From NCBI GenBank assembly GCA_946406115.1, contig OX291553.1, positions 12,715,001 through 12,779,000 on the forward strand: a DNA stretch of 64,000 nt, given 5' to 3'. The notes under the pieces are model-generated. The model was given only the letters and a program-made list of their open reading frames with translations. It did not search any database and was not told the origin of the DNA. The position numbers were made by a program, and so were the translations under genes. Shown piece after piece: positions 42,567 through 54,098 of the stretch (within the stretch, counting starts at the first letter, position 1; each line of letters opens with the position of its first letter). Source of the DNA: Apoda limacodes. Its lineage: Eukaryota; Arthropoda; Insecta; Lepidoptera; Limacodidae.

Positions 42567-42840
42567 TAGAGTACGAACCAATGGCAGATACAGAGGGAAG
42601 GCCATAGGCCGATGGTGATGAAATCTCAGAGTATACCAAAAAAAGTCAAAGGGAACTTAAAAATTGGGGTTTTGAAAGAAAATTATGACTGTAAAGTGCA
42701 CAGGAATTTATCAAAACTAAGAAGACGTGGTCAATACAAAAAGTTCTTACAAAATTTAATCAAAGGATTATTGAAATTGTATGAGTTTAATTTTTGAACC
42801 TTATGAGCAATTGGTTGAATAAACGGTCAAGAAAAAAAAT
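42567..42840 (+). other. Unrecognised open frame with poly(A) signal, possible retroposed fragment
   Basis: The frame at 42612-42797 gives 61 codons, strongly basic ('KLRRRGQYKKFLQNLIKGLL'), ending TGA. AATAAA follows at 42818-42823 and an A-run ('aagaaaaaaaatg') at 42829-42838. A stop-signal-A-run order suggests the 3' end of a reverse-transcribed RNA, or a terminal exon preceded by the acceptor-like 'aaatctcag' at 42621-42629. No family recognised; a 103-codon frame on the other strand at 42328-42639 is equally unassigned. Confidence 0.3.
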
Positions 42841-42899
42841 GTTTTTTGTTAGTGGTTAATTAATTTAGACTTTTAAGCTCAGATTTTAGTAAACATTTA

Positions 42900-43245
42900 A
42901 CAATAGTATAGGGTCAAACTTTAGGAGTTAATTTACTATGTTTGGGTAAACTATGATTTATTTAGACTTTTTTTCTTTTATAGGATAACGAGATGTTAAA
43001 TATTTGGATGACATTTTAAATTATAATGAAGTAAAAATGTTGGTGATCATTTACTATTTTTAGGTTAACAATGATTAGTTTGGTAATATTTGCTTTAAAA
43101 GAATAGCTAGATGTAAAAAAATTGTTTACAATTTCACATTAAAATGGGGTTTAATTTTTGGTGATCATTTACTATTTTTGGCAGTAAAAAGTTTTTTTTT
43201 GACATTATATTTTACTATATCTGGTGATAAGTTAAACATAAGCCT
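42900..43245 (+). repeat. Diverged tandem array, 118 bp unit
   Basis: 'atttactat' recurs at 42931, 43049 and 43167 in similar settings ('gatcatttactatttttgg', 'gataacgagatgt' / 'aatagctagatgt'). About 2.7 diverged units. AT-rich, non-coding. Confidence 0.75.
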
Positions 43246-43842
43246 AATTAATTATAGAGTATACTAGACATAGAATTCTCACATCTGTTAAGGCTGTGCG
43301 TTGATATATCACTAAATATTAGATTTTCAATCAGTTAGTCGCTCCTTTTATATACGCAGATGATGTCTTTAAATTTATAATTTTATTCTATATATTCTTA
43401 ATTATATTATTAGTATAGCTGTAGGTTATTGTTTTTGCTCATATTTCCGGCCGTCTCTGCGGCGTCATCCGTGAGAAATTAAAATTGACTAACGTGTATA
43501 TACTAGTAATCATGATGTGGGTGTGTGTTCAGTCGCTGGCGGTCTCCTTCGGGACATCCAAGCCGTGACGATATATGTACATACATAGGCGTAGGCCTTA
43601 TAGGTGAAAGCTTCAATCAATTTTATTTCTGTTCAATAAAAACTATTGTGTAAATATGCGATATGCAAATTAAACATTTCTTTTGCCGCGCAGGGTTGTG
43701 AGTTTATTTAGGGTGTCAGGGTTATACCATTGCAACAATAATTATTATTATTATTTCTTATTAATTGCATGAGGTATTTTTTTTGATTATTTGGAGATAT
43801 ATAGTAAGTTGTGGTAGACCTTATGTGAGATTTATCTAATAA
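43246..43842. other. Intergenic, no feature seen
   Basis: A slightly GC-richer patch at 43448-43570 has no recognised content. Confidence 0.4.
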
Positions 43843-43945
43843 TTTTTAGAATAATAACTTTTTAACAAAAACAAGAACCGACTTCAAAAAGATGAACTAA
43901 AAAGGTAAAAATAATTATTTAAAAAAATCTGATCTGAATAACATG
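43843..43945 (+). repeat. Dispersed repeat with AACCGACTTCAAAA motif
   Basis: 'ataataactttttaacaaaa', 'accgacttcaaaaagatg' and 'actaaaaaggtaaaaataat' match 51337-51430 and, inverted, 49365-49452. A common lepidopteran repeat end. Non-coding. Confidence 0.7.
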
Positions 43946-44865
43946 AAGTTGGTGTCGTGCTAGTGATATAGACAGATAACAACCCTGGTTAGGATGCAGT
44001 TTTTATTCATACTTGGATACCACCTTTCCTAACTCGATGAAGTTGACGTGAGATTTACCCCCCTTAAGATAAGATTTGGTGTGACTTTGCTAGACCCCTC
44101 AATATTTTATCCCACGTAATTAATGGACGCCTCTCCTTATTAAAACTCTAAAAACATCATTTAGTGAAAACGCTTACTCAATTATTCACTTTCATTATAA
44201 ATTTTTAATTTGGGTTTGGAATGTAGTCAGACGATTCACACTAATAAAATTAATGAATTATTCATGTCGCAAAATTGCTGACCCCTCTCGATTTCGCAGA
44301 CGCCTTTTGTAGTTACTAGTATGGTAGAGTAGGTCACTCGCTTCGCGTTGGCAGTTTGCTTCGTGCATGTCTAAATGTTTACCCACGTTGGTAGGCTGAC
44401 CTGTTTAGTTCATAACGACCTCAATTGTCGTTCTTGCCCACTAACACCAACGCATCGCTGACTTGTGTTTTGACAATATTCGCGATCACCGCTCGGTACT
44501 CGTGTTTCTGTTGAATGTATCTATTATTATAATTACCCAGTGAGGTTTGTTTAATAGTTGCTGTGGTACTAATTTATATTGAATAGAGTTTGTAAATCTC
44601 ATGTCTATAGTCTACGGATATCCAATCTAATTTTCTTGTTATTTGATTCTTTTGGTCCGTCAAAGGTTAGCAAGAGGCTACTGGACTGGCACCTTGATAA
44701 TAATATCAGGTTACCATGTCTATCGCTTCCTGGGAAACCAATAGATAGACAACAAAATTTTATTTAGTACAAATTAACTACAAAATAGGATATTTGGCCC
44801 ACCAAAAGATAAGTCAGAAGGTACCGGAAATGATCGAGATTAAAGTAAGAGTAACTTCAAGGAAC
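43946..44865. other. Intergenic, no gene recognised
   Basis: The region 44290-44500 is less AT-rich and could hold a non-coding exon or old repeat; no supporting signal was found. Confidence 0.4.
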
Positions 44866-45034
44866 TCTGTCTGTCTATAACCTCTTCACGCTTAAGCGCT
44901 AAACCTATTTAGATGAAATTTAGTGTGGAGATAGTTTTGAGTCCTGGGAAAGGACATAGGATAGTTTTTATTCCGAAAAAGTTTCCGCGGGACTGATGGT
45001 TAGTAGATGACCGAGCCGCTGGCAAAATCTAGTT
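44866..45034 (-). repeat. Dispersed lepidopteran repeat (CTAG-GCCCGCG type), inverted
   Basis: Runs from 'ctctgtctgtctataacctc' through 'gtcctgggaaaggacatagg' to 'gccgctggcaaaatctagt'. Same family as 18436-18600 and 62560-62826, opposite orientation to 62560. Confidence 0.6.
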
Positions 45035-46130
45035 CTGTATATGTATGTATGAGGACCAGAGGGCAGATCTTGTGATTCCGATAGTAATCATTTTCTAGTC
45101 CGTCACTAGTTCCATTGCCGCGTGCGTAATTTGAATCCGATTCCCATTCTCATTGTAGTCAGACAATCGCAGGATCTAAAGTCTAAGTATCCTGTGTCAT
45201 TAGTGTATTGACATACACTGGTATGTACTTTTAGTTCATTTATCCTGTGACACTCTTAGAATAGTTAGTAACACTTATCTTGCAAATATTGACCATCTGT
45301 ACCTTTTTCTTTTTCTATGTTAAAACTAAAGATATGGCGTATCTTATCGTTGTGTGTGTATATGTCGCAGGAAAATCGTATTCGCCGTTTTACAATATGC
45401 AGCATTAGGCAGATTGTATACTATGGAACAAAATGGGGCAGAAATCGCTCAATAAAAATCATGTTGATTAGCTTAGGGTTCTCTTGCGATCTCGTCGATG
45501 CAGAGCTACCAAATCAAGTTTGATACTATAATCTAAAAACTTTATTTTTTGTTCCAATATATCGTTTAGGGCTTAGAAGTTGAAAAAATGCATTTGGTGG
45601 CAGAAGAATTATTTAGTTATAGTTCTACTATACCTAAACCTAAGTTAGTAAAACTGGGGGAATAACCCTTAAATAAAATAAAGTGAACAATGTTATCATA
45701 AACATAAGTAGGTAGCGATGGAGTACAATACATTATACATGACTTACTTTACGATACCATGAAACTTGAGGTTTCTGTTTCTGTAAAAACAAACATTTAT
45801 TCTAAAAAAGGGTCTTCCTACCTATTGTCTTTATTGATTATTATGTGTATAAGTATTTTAAAACTTATGTACTTTGTATTAACCAGAGAGTTAAAAATAT
45901 TTTGCACAAGCTCTTAAAAATATAAGAGAGGAAATGGAATATTTTCCATGAATATTGCAAAACTTTGACATAAAGACACATTTTGGTACGAACGAAGTAA
46001 CATTTGTATAAAGTTTTACGCCAGAATGTGTGAGTTAAGTGTACAGACTTCATATCTTCAGTCAGCACGAAACTGGCTTCGGCCCGGACTATAAGCGGAA
46101 GTTATTTCGATTATATTACCTGAAATGATT
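45035..46130. other. Intergenic; short inverted relative of the intron 2 repeat
   Basis: Positions 45345-45425 match 6491-6566 in inverted orientation. The open frames here (45317-45523, 45865-46068) have no domains. Confidence 0.5.
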
Positions 46131-46275
46131 TTATACCACCAAGATGGCAAATAAGCAAATGGTTCGCCTGATGTTAAGCTGTCACCGTAGCCTTGCAACG
46201 CCATCCAATGCCATTTCTCGCCTATTGGCGACCCTTTAAATATCTACTTGTTAAAGAATCCCTTACTTTTTAATT
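46131..46275 (-). mobile_element. LINE 3' end, diverged subfamily
   Basis: 'tataccaccaagatggcaaa', 'ctgtcaccgtagccttgcaa' and 'cgccatccaatgccatttct' match the copy at 37971-38090 better than the one at 651, so at least two subfamilies of this LINE tail are present. Confidence 0.7.
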
Positions 46276-47430
46276 AATAAGGGTGATCCTTTACTAATAC
46301 CAAGTACCAACTAAAAATAGAAAAAGAATCAAATTAAATGCTTACCAAAATAAAAATTGTGTACTAAGACACTTGTCCCTAAAAGCAGTATTAATTAACA
46401 TTAACAAAATCAAAGTGTATCAAAGACTTTGGCTTTAATAACAAAGCATTTCAAATATTGCAATTAATATAACCACTTCAGTGTTGCTTGTTGATCAAAA
46501 AGTACCTTCTTGCCAATTTGAATGAATGCACTGCTATTATGATGACAAACAGGCAGTTAAATTTTAGATTTAAATATGAAGTATTACCAAATAAAATATT
46601 ATTACACTAGCTTTTTCCAGCGGATCACCGAGCAGGTAGGGAATCGAGACTTCCTTTAAGCTACACTCGATCGGATTGAACCTATGGATATATTTACTCA
46701 AAATACGTTCATCGCCATGGGTTCACTATACGATTTCTTAAATAAAGTATTCATACATTGTTATCTATCCCACTAACTATCCCTGAACTTAAAATTAAGT
46801 AAACCCGCACCGATGCAAAATTCATTTCCCCATTCTCTAACTTTTAAATTGCGTTTTTCAATAATTCCAAGAAAATCATGGTAGCACAAAATTTCAAAGA
46901 AAATTGTTTTCAACAAATCGATTAACAAGTTTTAGATGACCACAATTATTATTCAAGGTCTGTGTCTGTGTCTGCAAGATTATGGAATTCTTGGTCTGAT
47001 GATGCAGCCAGGATATTCACCACACTAGTACTAAAAAAATAATCGCAGATATGTTGTGTTTGGATTCGTTTATGATCACTATTTAAATCTATTCACAGTA
47101 CGATGGTGGCTGTACAATTACATACGCCCGAAGGCATATAATAGATATAATTATACTTATCATAACTTCTTCTGTAAATAAGTTTAAATAATTTAAAAAA
47201 CCCAAAAGAGTCAAAAATAATACGCATCGTTGAGCCGATTGAGGAAGTCGATCTCAAATATAATTGATTTTAACAGATCCTAATAAATTCTTTTGTATTT
47301 TATTGTTATAAAAAGTTGAACGTGAATTTTCGCGAACTATGCTGGCTGGCAATTTGCCTAGAAACGTGGTATTAGTTTACAGTCGCGTAAATGCTAATTT
47401 TATTTATAGAGCTACCGATACCAGCAACAC
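46276..47430. other. Intergenic, AT-rich
   Basis: 'cactagctttttccagcgga' at 46606 resembles the end of the CTAG-GCCCGCG repeat type. 'aaaattgttttcaacaaatc' at about 46901 resembles the interior of the repeat at 48576-49125. No gene. Confidence 0.45.
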
Positions 47431-48107
47431 TTCTACGGCATGCTTTGTCATTGGTTCTGAACTCGATTGACATATTTATATTAGACCTAGATATTTTTTG
47501 GCCTATTAATATTTTTTAGTATAAGTATTATAATTCAGATATTATAGCATTATTTTTGTTTTTTCTTATATCATAAAATAGTGTATGTCAAGTTTGTCGT
47601 TATTGCTATTATAAATGTGAGGTATCTGGTATTACTTTTGCGTTTTACTGACGTTTTAGTGTACATCGTAAATTAAAGGGAAATTTGCAACTTCCTAATA
47701 AATTTGTGGCAGACTTAGTGACATATTAAGTATCTTGGGTATTTTTTGATACCCAATCCCAGCCCTTCTCGGTTTTCTACGGCATGCTTTGTCATTGGTT
47801 CTGAACTCGATTGACATATTTATATAAGACCTAGATATTTTTTGGCCTATTAATATTTTTGAGTATATGTATTCTAATTCAGATATTATAGCATTATTTT
47901 TGTTTTTTCTTATATCATAAAATAGTGTATGTCAAGTTTGTCGTTATTGATATTATAAATGTAAGTTATCTCGTTTTACTGACGTTTTAGTGTTCATCGT
48001 AAATTAAAGGGAAATTTGCAACTTCCTAATAAATTTGTGGCAGACTTAGTGACATAATAAGTATCTTGTATTTTTTGCTACCCAATCCCAGCCCTTCTCG
48101 GTTTCTG
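47431..48107 (+). repeat. Recent 344 bp tandem duplication
   Basis: Unit 1 is 47431-47774 and unit 2 47775-48107, both starting 'ttctacggcatgctttgtca'. They are almost identical by eye; unit 2 lacks about 13 bases near 47970 and has a few substitutions. No coding content. The unit contains no recognised transposon end, so an unequal-exchange or replication-slippage origin is likely. Confidence 0.9.
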
Positions 48108-48575
48108 CTGGAGTGTCGATATGGCCATTTTTAATGCTGGCCGCCGAATTTCTGATTTCTGAGTAGAACAACCCTTAGTAAATAATAAAAAAAAACACAT
48201 AGATACTATATTATAATTCCAAGGTCTGACATTAGTAAAAACATAATGCAATAAAATTTTCTCAATAGAAAAAAATCAGAAATCACTTCTAGTTTTTGGC
48301 ATTTTTTGATTTATTATTTTAATATTGCTTAATACAAAACTGAGGGCTGTTATTTTAATGCATTTGGCCCATACCTACTACGTTCATATTCCGCGTTGTA
48401 TGTAGAATTAGTCTGGGTTTATGTCCCCTCTTAACGGCCTAGTTTTCGCTTATTTAAGCCAATTAAGGCAATTATAACAACTGCCATTAACCTGCATAAT
48501 AATATATATTCAAAACTCAAATTGTACTAATATGATGTTTCAATCCGCTAATAATGCTAATGAATGATAAAGGAA
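48108..48575. other. Intergenic, no feature seen
   Basis: AT-rich DNA; nothing recognised. Confidence 0.4.
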
Positions 48576-49125
48576 TGCACTTGACCGGTTTTTTTGGGGT
48601 TGCGTAGCCGAATAGCAAAAACAGAATGAACCCTCATAAATTCGTCATGTCCGTCCGTCCATATGTTATATCGCAGCATTGATTCTAATGTAACTTTACA
48701 TTAGGCTGTCTTATATGAACTGTATACAAGTTTAATAATAAAAATTGACAATTTTTTTATTAGGGTAGCTCTCCATACATTGAACCAAGGTATGATTTTG
48801 ATCAGATTGCGCTCCACATCGTGTGGGATATCGTTGGATAGGGTAGGTAGGGATAGGGAGAAATGCATTCGAACTAAGCAATTTTTCCTCTAAGGCGCGT
48901 ATTTTGCGAAAAATTGGCTGTTGTCGTTACCCTCGTATCTCTAACTATAAAACCGCGTGTTCTTAAAATCTAAAAAAGACTTGATAATAAAACATTATAG
49001 ATACGCTCAACGAAAATTGTTTTGAACAAAATCGATTCACAATTTTTTTTAGATATTCGCAATAATTCTCATTGTATGGAAACCTAATTTAATGCGTGTA
49101 TGACTCGCACTTGACCGGGTTTTTA
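48576..49125. repeat. Long dispersed repeat of the ACTTGACCGG type
   Basis: Bounded by 'cacttgaccggttttttt' (48579) and 'gactcgcacttgaccgggtt' (49104-49123), in direct orientation, with 'cgtcatgtccgtccgtccat' inside. It resembles the GGTACGGAACCCT group in its CTCGCACTTG and GTCCGTCC motifs. Confidence 0.55.
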
Positions 49126-49289
49126 TAATATTTGAGTTGATTAAACTTATGACCGAAATTTTCCATAAATTAAGGTACAAATCGCACTGTGTGTTAGATT
49201 GGTTTTCTAACAATGTTTTAACTAATCACGTTCGAACGTGAGTAATGTATGCTATTCATGCATGTATGTAGTTTTATTTTTATTATTGG
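49126..49289. other. Intergenic, no feature seen
   Basis: Short AT-rich stretch between two repeats; nothing recognised. Confidence 0.4.
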
Positions 49290-49762
49290 TTTGAAGTTAG
49301 TGTCATGCAAGGGAAGTGTGTTTTAAAGTGTTAGGTACATAGACACTAACTTCAAACTATAATTCAGATCAGATTTTTGAAAATAAGTAATTACTTTTTA
49401 CCTTTTCAGTGCATCTATTTGAAACCGGTTGTTTTTTTGTTAAAAAGTTTTTATATTTTACTTTTGAGAGACGAATTGCCTTTTTTTCTCGTACATAAAA
49501 ACGTTATGAACGTTACAAAATTTTGAACAATCATCAACATAAAAGGCGTATCACCAGTTCCAAATTAACATAAATTATTTTTCTCTCCAAAAGTTTAAGT
49601 TTTAAATTCACGACATTAATATGGGTGGTCCATATTATACCCTTTAAAAAAAAGAATATCTTGAATCGGTCCAGGCGTCTTTGAGTAATCGGGGAACATA
49701 TATAAAAATGAAGATTCCGACGAATTGAGAACCTCCTCCTTTTTTGAAGGCGGTTAAACATA
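49290..49762 (-). repeat. Dispersed repeat with CTTCAAAAAAGGAGGAGGTT motif, inverted
   Basis: On the minus strand it starts 'ccgccttcaaaaaaggagga' (49751) and runs through 'ccccgattactcaaagacgc' to 'accggtttcaaatagatgca'. A perfect 16-base inverted repeat ('tttgaagttagtgtc' at 49290-49304 and its complement at 49342-49356) lies at the far end. A very common lepidopteran repeat; an open frame at 49534-49797 is part of it. Confidence 0.65.
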
Positions 49763-50490
49763 GGTCCCACCCAACACAATGCTTCCTCTGCTGTCAATAT
49801 AATGAGCTTGTATTAACATTTGTCACTACCGCGAGCCGAATAACTTTGTCGTACTTTAACTGCGATTCTTTAAGGTCGTACGTCTGTCATCCACTTTAAT
49901 GTAATCTTACTTTATTTTATTCTTTTATTATAATTATTTTTTCACTTTAGACGTCCGGGAGTTGTTTTTGAAGTGAAAACTTCTTTAGCGGCGTTGTGCA
50001 CTTTTTTTGGTATGGGTAAAAAATGATAAACTCGCGTCAGGTCACGTGTCCTACTCGTATAATTCGTAAGACGGAAACCGTAATGCCACGCCTATTATAA
50101 TTTTTATTTTTAGTATTCGCGATTATGAGTAGTACAGGGAGGTTGGATATGGAATTTTAATTCTATGACAGATTTTGATGTCAAATATACTACGTCAAAA
50201 AAGTAAATAAACAAACATTATTATTTCTTGACAATGTCAAAGACATGTCTTATGACATATTTGAGTGTTAAGCGCGAATCGTGTGTAAAGGTTTTCACTT
50301 CTGCCGGCACTCCCAGCCTTAAGTTTGTGAGTCTTAAGTTTATGGAAAAATTAGATACATAAATAAATAGATAATTTTGAGAATTATTTGTTAAATATGG
50401 TTAACTAAATACTCTTAGACGGCACCTAACATACAATACATTACTTTGAACTTTTCGGTCGATCTAATTTTTTTATTTGTTTTGTTGCAG
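49763..50490. other. Presumed 5' intron or flank of the EMI-domain gene
   Basis: No repeat is recognised here. The region may include an upstream non-coding exon, because the next exon begins after a good acceptor; none could be assigned with confidence. Confidence 0.4.
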
Positions 50491-50686
50491 GTTTGTGTAA
50501 GTGTAAAGTAAAGTAAAAGTGATGTGAAATGTGTCTAGTGTGTTAATGTCCGAGTTGTAATGGATATACGGTGCAAGGTTGAGTGAAAACTGTCACTATG
50601 TGGTGTAAGGTCGGAGCTTTTGCTTCCCTCTTCGTTGTGGCCAGTGCCCTACTGGAAGGACCAAATGTCTGCACAAAGCAGAAACC
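50491..50686 (+). CDS. First coding exon of a Draper/MEGF10- or Nimrod-like EMI-domain receptor
   Basis: An acceptor 'ttgttttgttgcag' precedes 50491; 107 bases of 5' UTR follow; the coding part is 50598-50686, ending at a strong donor AAACC|GTAAGT in phase 2. The 29 codons encode a signal peptide, MWCKVGAFASLFVVASALL (basic n-region, hydrophobic core), then 'EGPNVCTKQK', the start of an EMI domain. GPN-C at this place is typical of insect Draper and related Nimrod-family phagocytic receptors, which sit in the plasma membrane and recognise apoptotic cells or microbes. The remaining EMI cysteines and EGF repeats must be on later exons; none is seen to 64000, so the next intron is over 13 kb or the call is wrong. 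No gene symbol is assigned because Draper and Nimrod A cannot be told apart from this exon. Confidence 0.6.
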
Positions 50687-51039
50687 GTAAGTGTGACTTT
50701 TGTTATTATTGTATTACCTCAAAAACCGGCTATTAGCGAAATACCTCAAAAACCGTCTAAGTGCGAAATGCTCTTGCTCTCTCGCACTTGGTTGTTTTTA
50801 TAATTTGTTGTTTTACTATAGATCTTACACTATACTTATAGCTTTATTTATATATGAAGTTTGTTTGTGTTACGGTTTTTACGAAAGAGCAAAAACATTT
50901 TACGGGGTTTTTACCGTGGTTAGCCGAGGATATGAGCGGTAAAACATTGTTCATTAGTGATATTAACCGTGAATCTTTTAAACAATACACCAAAAACATG
51001 TTAGTTGTATGAAGAACCCTTAATTTTTAACAGACTTCA
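50687..51039. other. Start of presumed intron 1 of the EMI-domain gene
   Basis: A short internal direct repeat 'tacctcaaaaaccg' occurs at 50714 and 50742. No exon is seen. Confidence 0.4.
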
Positions 51040-51440
51040 AAAAAGGAAGATCTCAGTTTGACCCGTATGTTTGGCCGCGATTATCTCGCGTTTGGCTAAA
51101 CCGATTTTTGATGTGGTTTTTAGAAAAGTATTTGTTACAATAAGAATAAGAAGGTTTTGGTATACAACAAATGGATACCCATGGTCCCATGGCCATCAGG
51201 TCAGCATATAATGATGGGATCCTGAAAACATCAAGGAAACTCTTCAAATTTTTTAAGGCACACTTGAAGCGATTCGGGCATTTTTCTAGTGTACGAAAAA
51301 TAAACAAGTAAATAGGTCACTTAAAAGTAAAAATAATAACTTTTTAACAAAAAAACAACCGACTTCAAAACGATGCACTAAAAAGGTAAACATAATTATT
51401 TCAAAAAATCTGATCTAAGTTATAGTTTGAAGTTCGCGGG
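51040..51440 (+). repeat. Dispersed repeats with ACTTCAAAA motifs
   Basis: 51033-51310 begins 'cagacttcaaaaaaggaaga' and belongs to the type at 49290-49762. 51337-51430 repeats the 43843-43945 element. Both lie inside the presumed intron. Confidence 0.6.
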
Positions 51441-52186
51441 ATTCGTTGCGGGATCCCGGCTGGTCCCGAAATTCCATGATTAAAAAACCGTAATGCGGGG
51501 ATTTTCGGGGATTGATACAAAAGTATGTTTAAAACAGCATAGTGGTTCGTAAATCCTAAAATAACCACTATGTGCCGATCTGGCAGCGTGTAGTTCCACT
51601 CACATCCAGATGTCATGGATTAGTAAGCTGCAACCAACCGACAAAACAATACCGACGAAGTCTCAACACCACCGCCACCAACTTTAATGCAATATTTCAT
51701 TGAAAGTTTTTCTGACCATACAGAATTACTTATAAAGGAAAAAAAATATGATTTACAAAAGAGTTGATATTAAAAGAAAACTAAGAAGATGTTAGACACT
51801 TAAAGCAAAAAAAAAAGTACAAAAAAGAATTTCAGATTGCTAAGTTTCGAAATCCCGGGATGGAAAATGGTCCGGGATTATATTTCCTAGACGATTAGCA
51901 TCGCTCGTCTGCATTACGTATCAATTGCATAAATAGCTTTTATTGCATTTGTTAGGCTGTATATTTATGGTTGTAATAGAATTTGATCGTGTAAATTTCC
52001 TAAAATTATATTATATTTAAGTTATTTAAGTACCTTATTCTAGCTGTTTATTGTTTCGCCTCAGTTTCGCTATTTCTACGGTTCACCCGATGGTTGTAAT
52101 GATAAAATTTGATCGTAAAATTTTAAAAGTGATTTTTAAAGTTATTTCAAAGTTAGTACTTAATAAAAATAAATCATTAAATAAAA
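51441..52186. other. Intronic or intergenic, no feature seen
   Basis: 'gggatcccggctggtcccga' at 51449 and 'gaaatcccgggatggaaaat' at 51849 are short GC-rich patches that suggest an old element, unclassified. Confidence 0.4.
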
Positions 52187-52423
52187 TATAAAATCCGACT
52201 GCAAGAACTAAAAAGAAGTAAACAAGTGCACCTAAAACATACCAAATATTTAACTATAAACAGTTGGAACTCATTTTAAGGTAACTACTATATTGTGAGT
52301 AATCTGTACCTACTACAATTTTTGTTCTTGCATTTAAACGAATCCCACCGTCTTATAGTTATTTGTTATGTTTAGGGGCACTTGTTTACTTCTTTTTAGT
52401 TCTTGCAGTCGGGTTCTTTTATT
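52187..52423. mobile_element. Foldback element
   Basis: 'cgactgcaagaactaaaaag' with 'aagtaaacaagtgc' (52197-52231) is the reverse complement of 52379-52413 ('gcacttgtttacttcttttt', 'agttcttgcagtcg'), with weaker pairing continuing inward. Arms are about 55-90 bases around a 50-100 base loop. Non-coding. Confidence 0.8.
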
Positions 52424-52703
52424 TATTAAATAATTTATTTTAATTCACAGCTTTTTAGTGTTATTTTTTTTTTCATTTTTTTTTACTCGCACTTGACTAT
52501 TTTTCTGTAAGTGTCATATATTTTCGTACTCGACTTTTAAAGCCCTTTATTTTTATACAACACGAGGGTCTTGAAAACAAAATTGATTAAACCGCATAAA
52601 ATCCGCCGTTTTGATTTTTTAGAAATTTTACTATACATAGTGTCACTTACACAGTCACGATGAATCAAATGACATCTCGCATGACAAGAACCGTCAAGCC
52701 GTT

Positions 52704-53632
52704 CAGGGTTGCGTTCAAAAACGAGTAACTTGAGTAAAAAATGACGTCATCGGGTTCCTAACTCTACCCTATAGTTTTTGAACGGCTAACCGAGTTACAT
52801 CTGTCAAGTTTTAATCAATGTTTCCACTTTTAGGAATTTCGACCTTGTAGGGGCATTTTTTTTATTTGAAATACCTATGTAAGGCCTACGGAAAACTAAA
52901 TTTTAAATAAAGTTTTAGGCTATTTTTTTGACTTTGAGTGAGAACAAACTAATAATTTCCTTCTTGCTTTTTTGAAATAAGTTTTCATAAACTAGGTGGG
53001 AACTTGGTGAATTCTTTTGTTTTGATTATACATATATTTTAATAAAACTTACCAATATTATTAAGTATATTATAATACTATTTATTTATCAGTATGTTAC
53101 CAATGTTTACCTTTTTGTAGTTGTAGCGTTGTGTTTTCATTGTAAACACTTGAATCGCGGTTTATTTTATTGTTAGATTTTATTTAACAAAAAATAAAAT
53201 GAAAATAGGAGTATTTCTAAACAGCTAAAATTTACGGCTAAAATCAATATTTTAACACTATTTTAAGGCATTTAGGGTTATTCACTAAAGATTCTAAGAA
53301 AAAACTGAACCCTAGTAGTGGAGTGGAAATACTTAAAAATCTTTTATTACTAAAAAACTCCAAATACAAAAGTCATCGAAAAATACTTAAATACAAAAAC
53401 AAACAACAAAATAATTTACTAATTTTCTTAATACGGAAACATTGCTTTGACCATTTTAATCAAATATGGCCGCCTACTCCGACGAACCCGCGTCGAGTAC
53501 GGTTCACTTAAGCCAACCCTAGGGTAAGAACTCTACGCGTTTTTGAACGGATTAGGGTTGGAACTCAGTTAGTTTATGAACGGTTCGAGTCATAACTCTA
53601 CTCGACTCAGTCGGTTTTTGAACGGCCCCCTG
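52704..53632. mobile_element. hAT-like non-autonomous transposon, CAGGG termini
   Basis: Ends read 'cagggttgcgttcaaaaacg' (52704) and, on the other strand, 'cagggggccgttcaaaaacc' (from 53632). Subterminal 'tttttgaacgg' motifs recur at 52786, 53543 and 53613. The length is 929 bases. CAGGG ends and subterminal repeats fit hAT elements, but an 8-base target duplication was not found. No transposase frame. Confidence 0.65.
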
Positions 53633-54098
53633 GCTTGTAGGGCGTGCCAAAAAAATGGACGTACATTCATACATACGCCCGAAAAACGTAGGTACGAGGT
53701 TTCTTAAATCCCTTACGCTAGCAAATGACTCATTTAATTCATAAAAAAATATGTAGGTCGAGATAGTATTGTATCTACAGTCTTTGAGACAGAATGAATC
53801 ACAAATACAATAAAGAGCTTCCCCTTACAAGGCATTCGGTATGTAGGGAATATTGTGAACATACACCTGTCTGTAATGTCGTACACGTATTGCTTACTAT
53901 TCAATGTACCTATGCATATATATCATCTTGTTGATTCATATAATTCAAGCATTAGTTGGGCGTACAAAACGAATTGGAAGTTAAAATAGACATACCTCGT
54001 AGGCACATACGTGACTTTTTGAGAAAAAACTACATTTTTCGCATATTTTTCTGAGAGGAAGAAAGTTAGACAGAAGTCATAATAAATTACATATGTAG
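53633..54098. other. Intronic or intergenic, no feature seen
   Basis: AT-rich with small open frames on the minus strand that lack domains. Confidence 0.4.

Noticed and set aside
42328..42639. 103-codon minus-strand frame
   Set aside because: No recognisable domain; overlaps an equally unassigned frame on the other strand.
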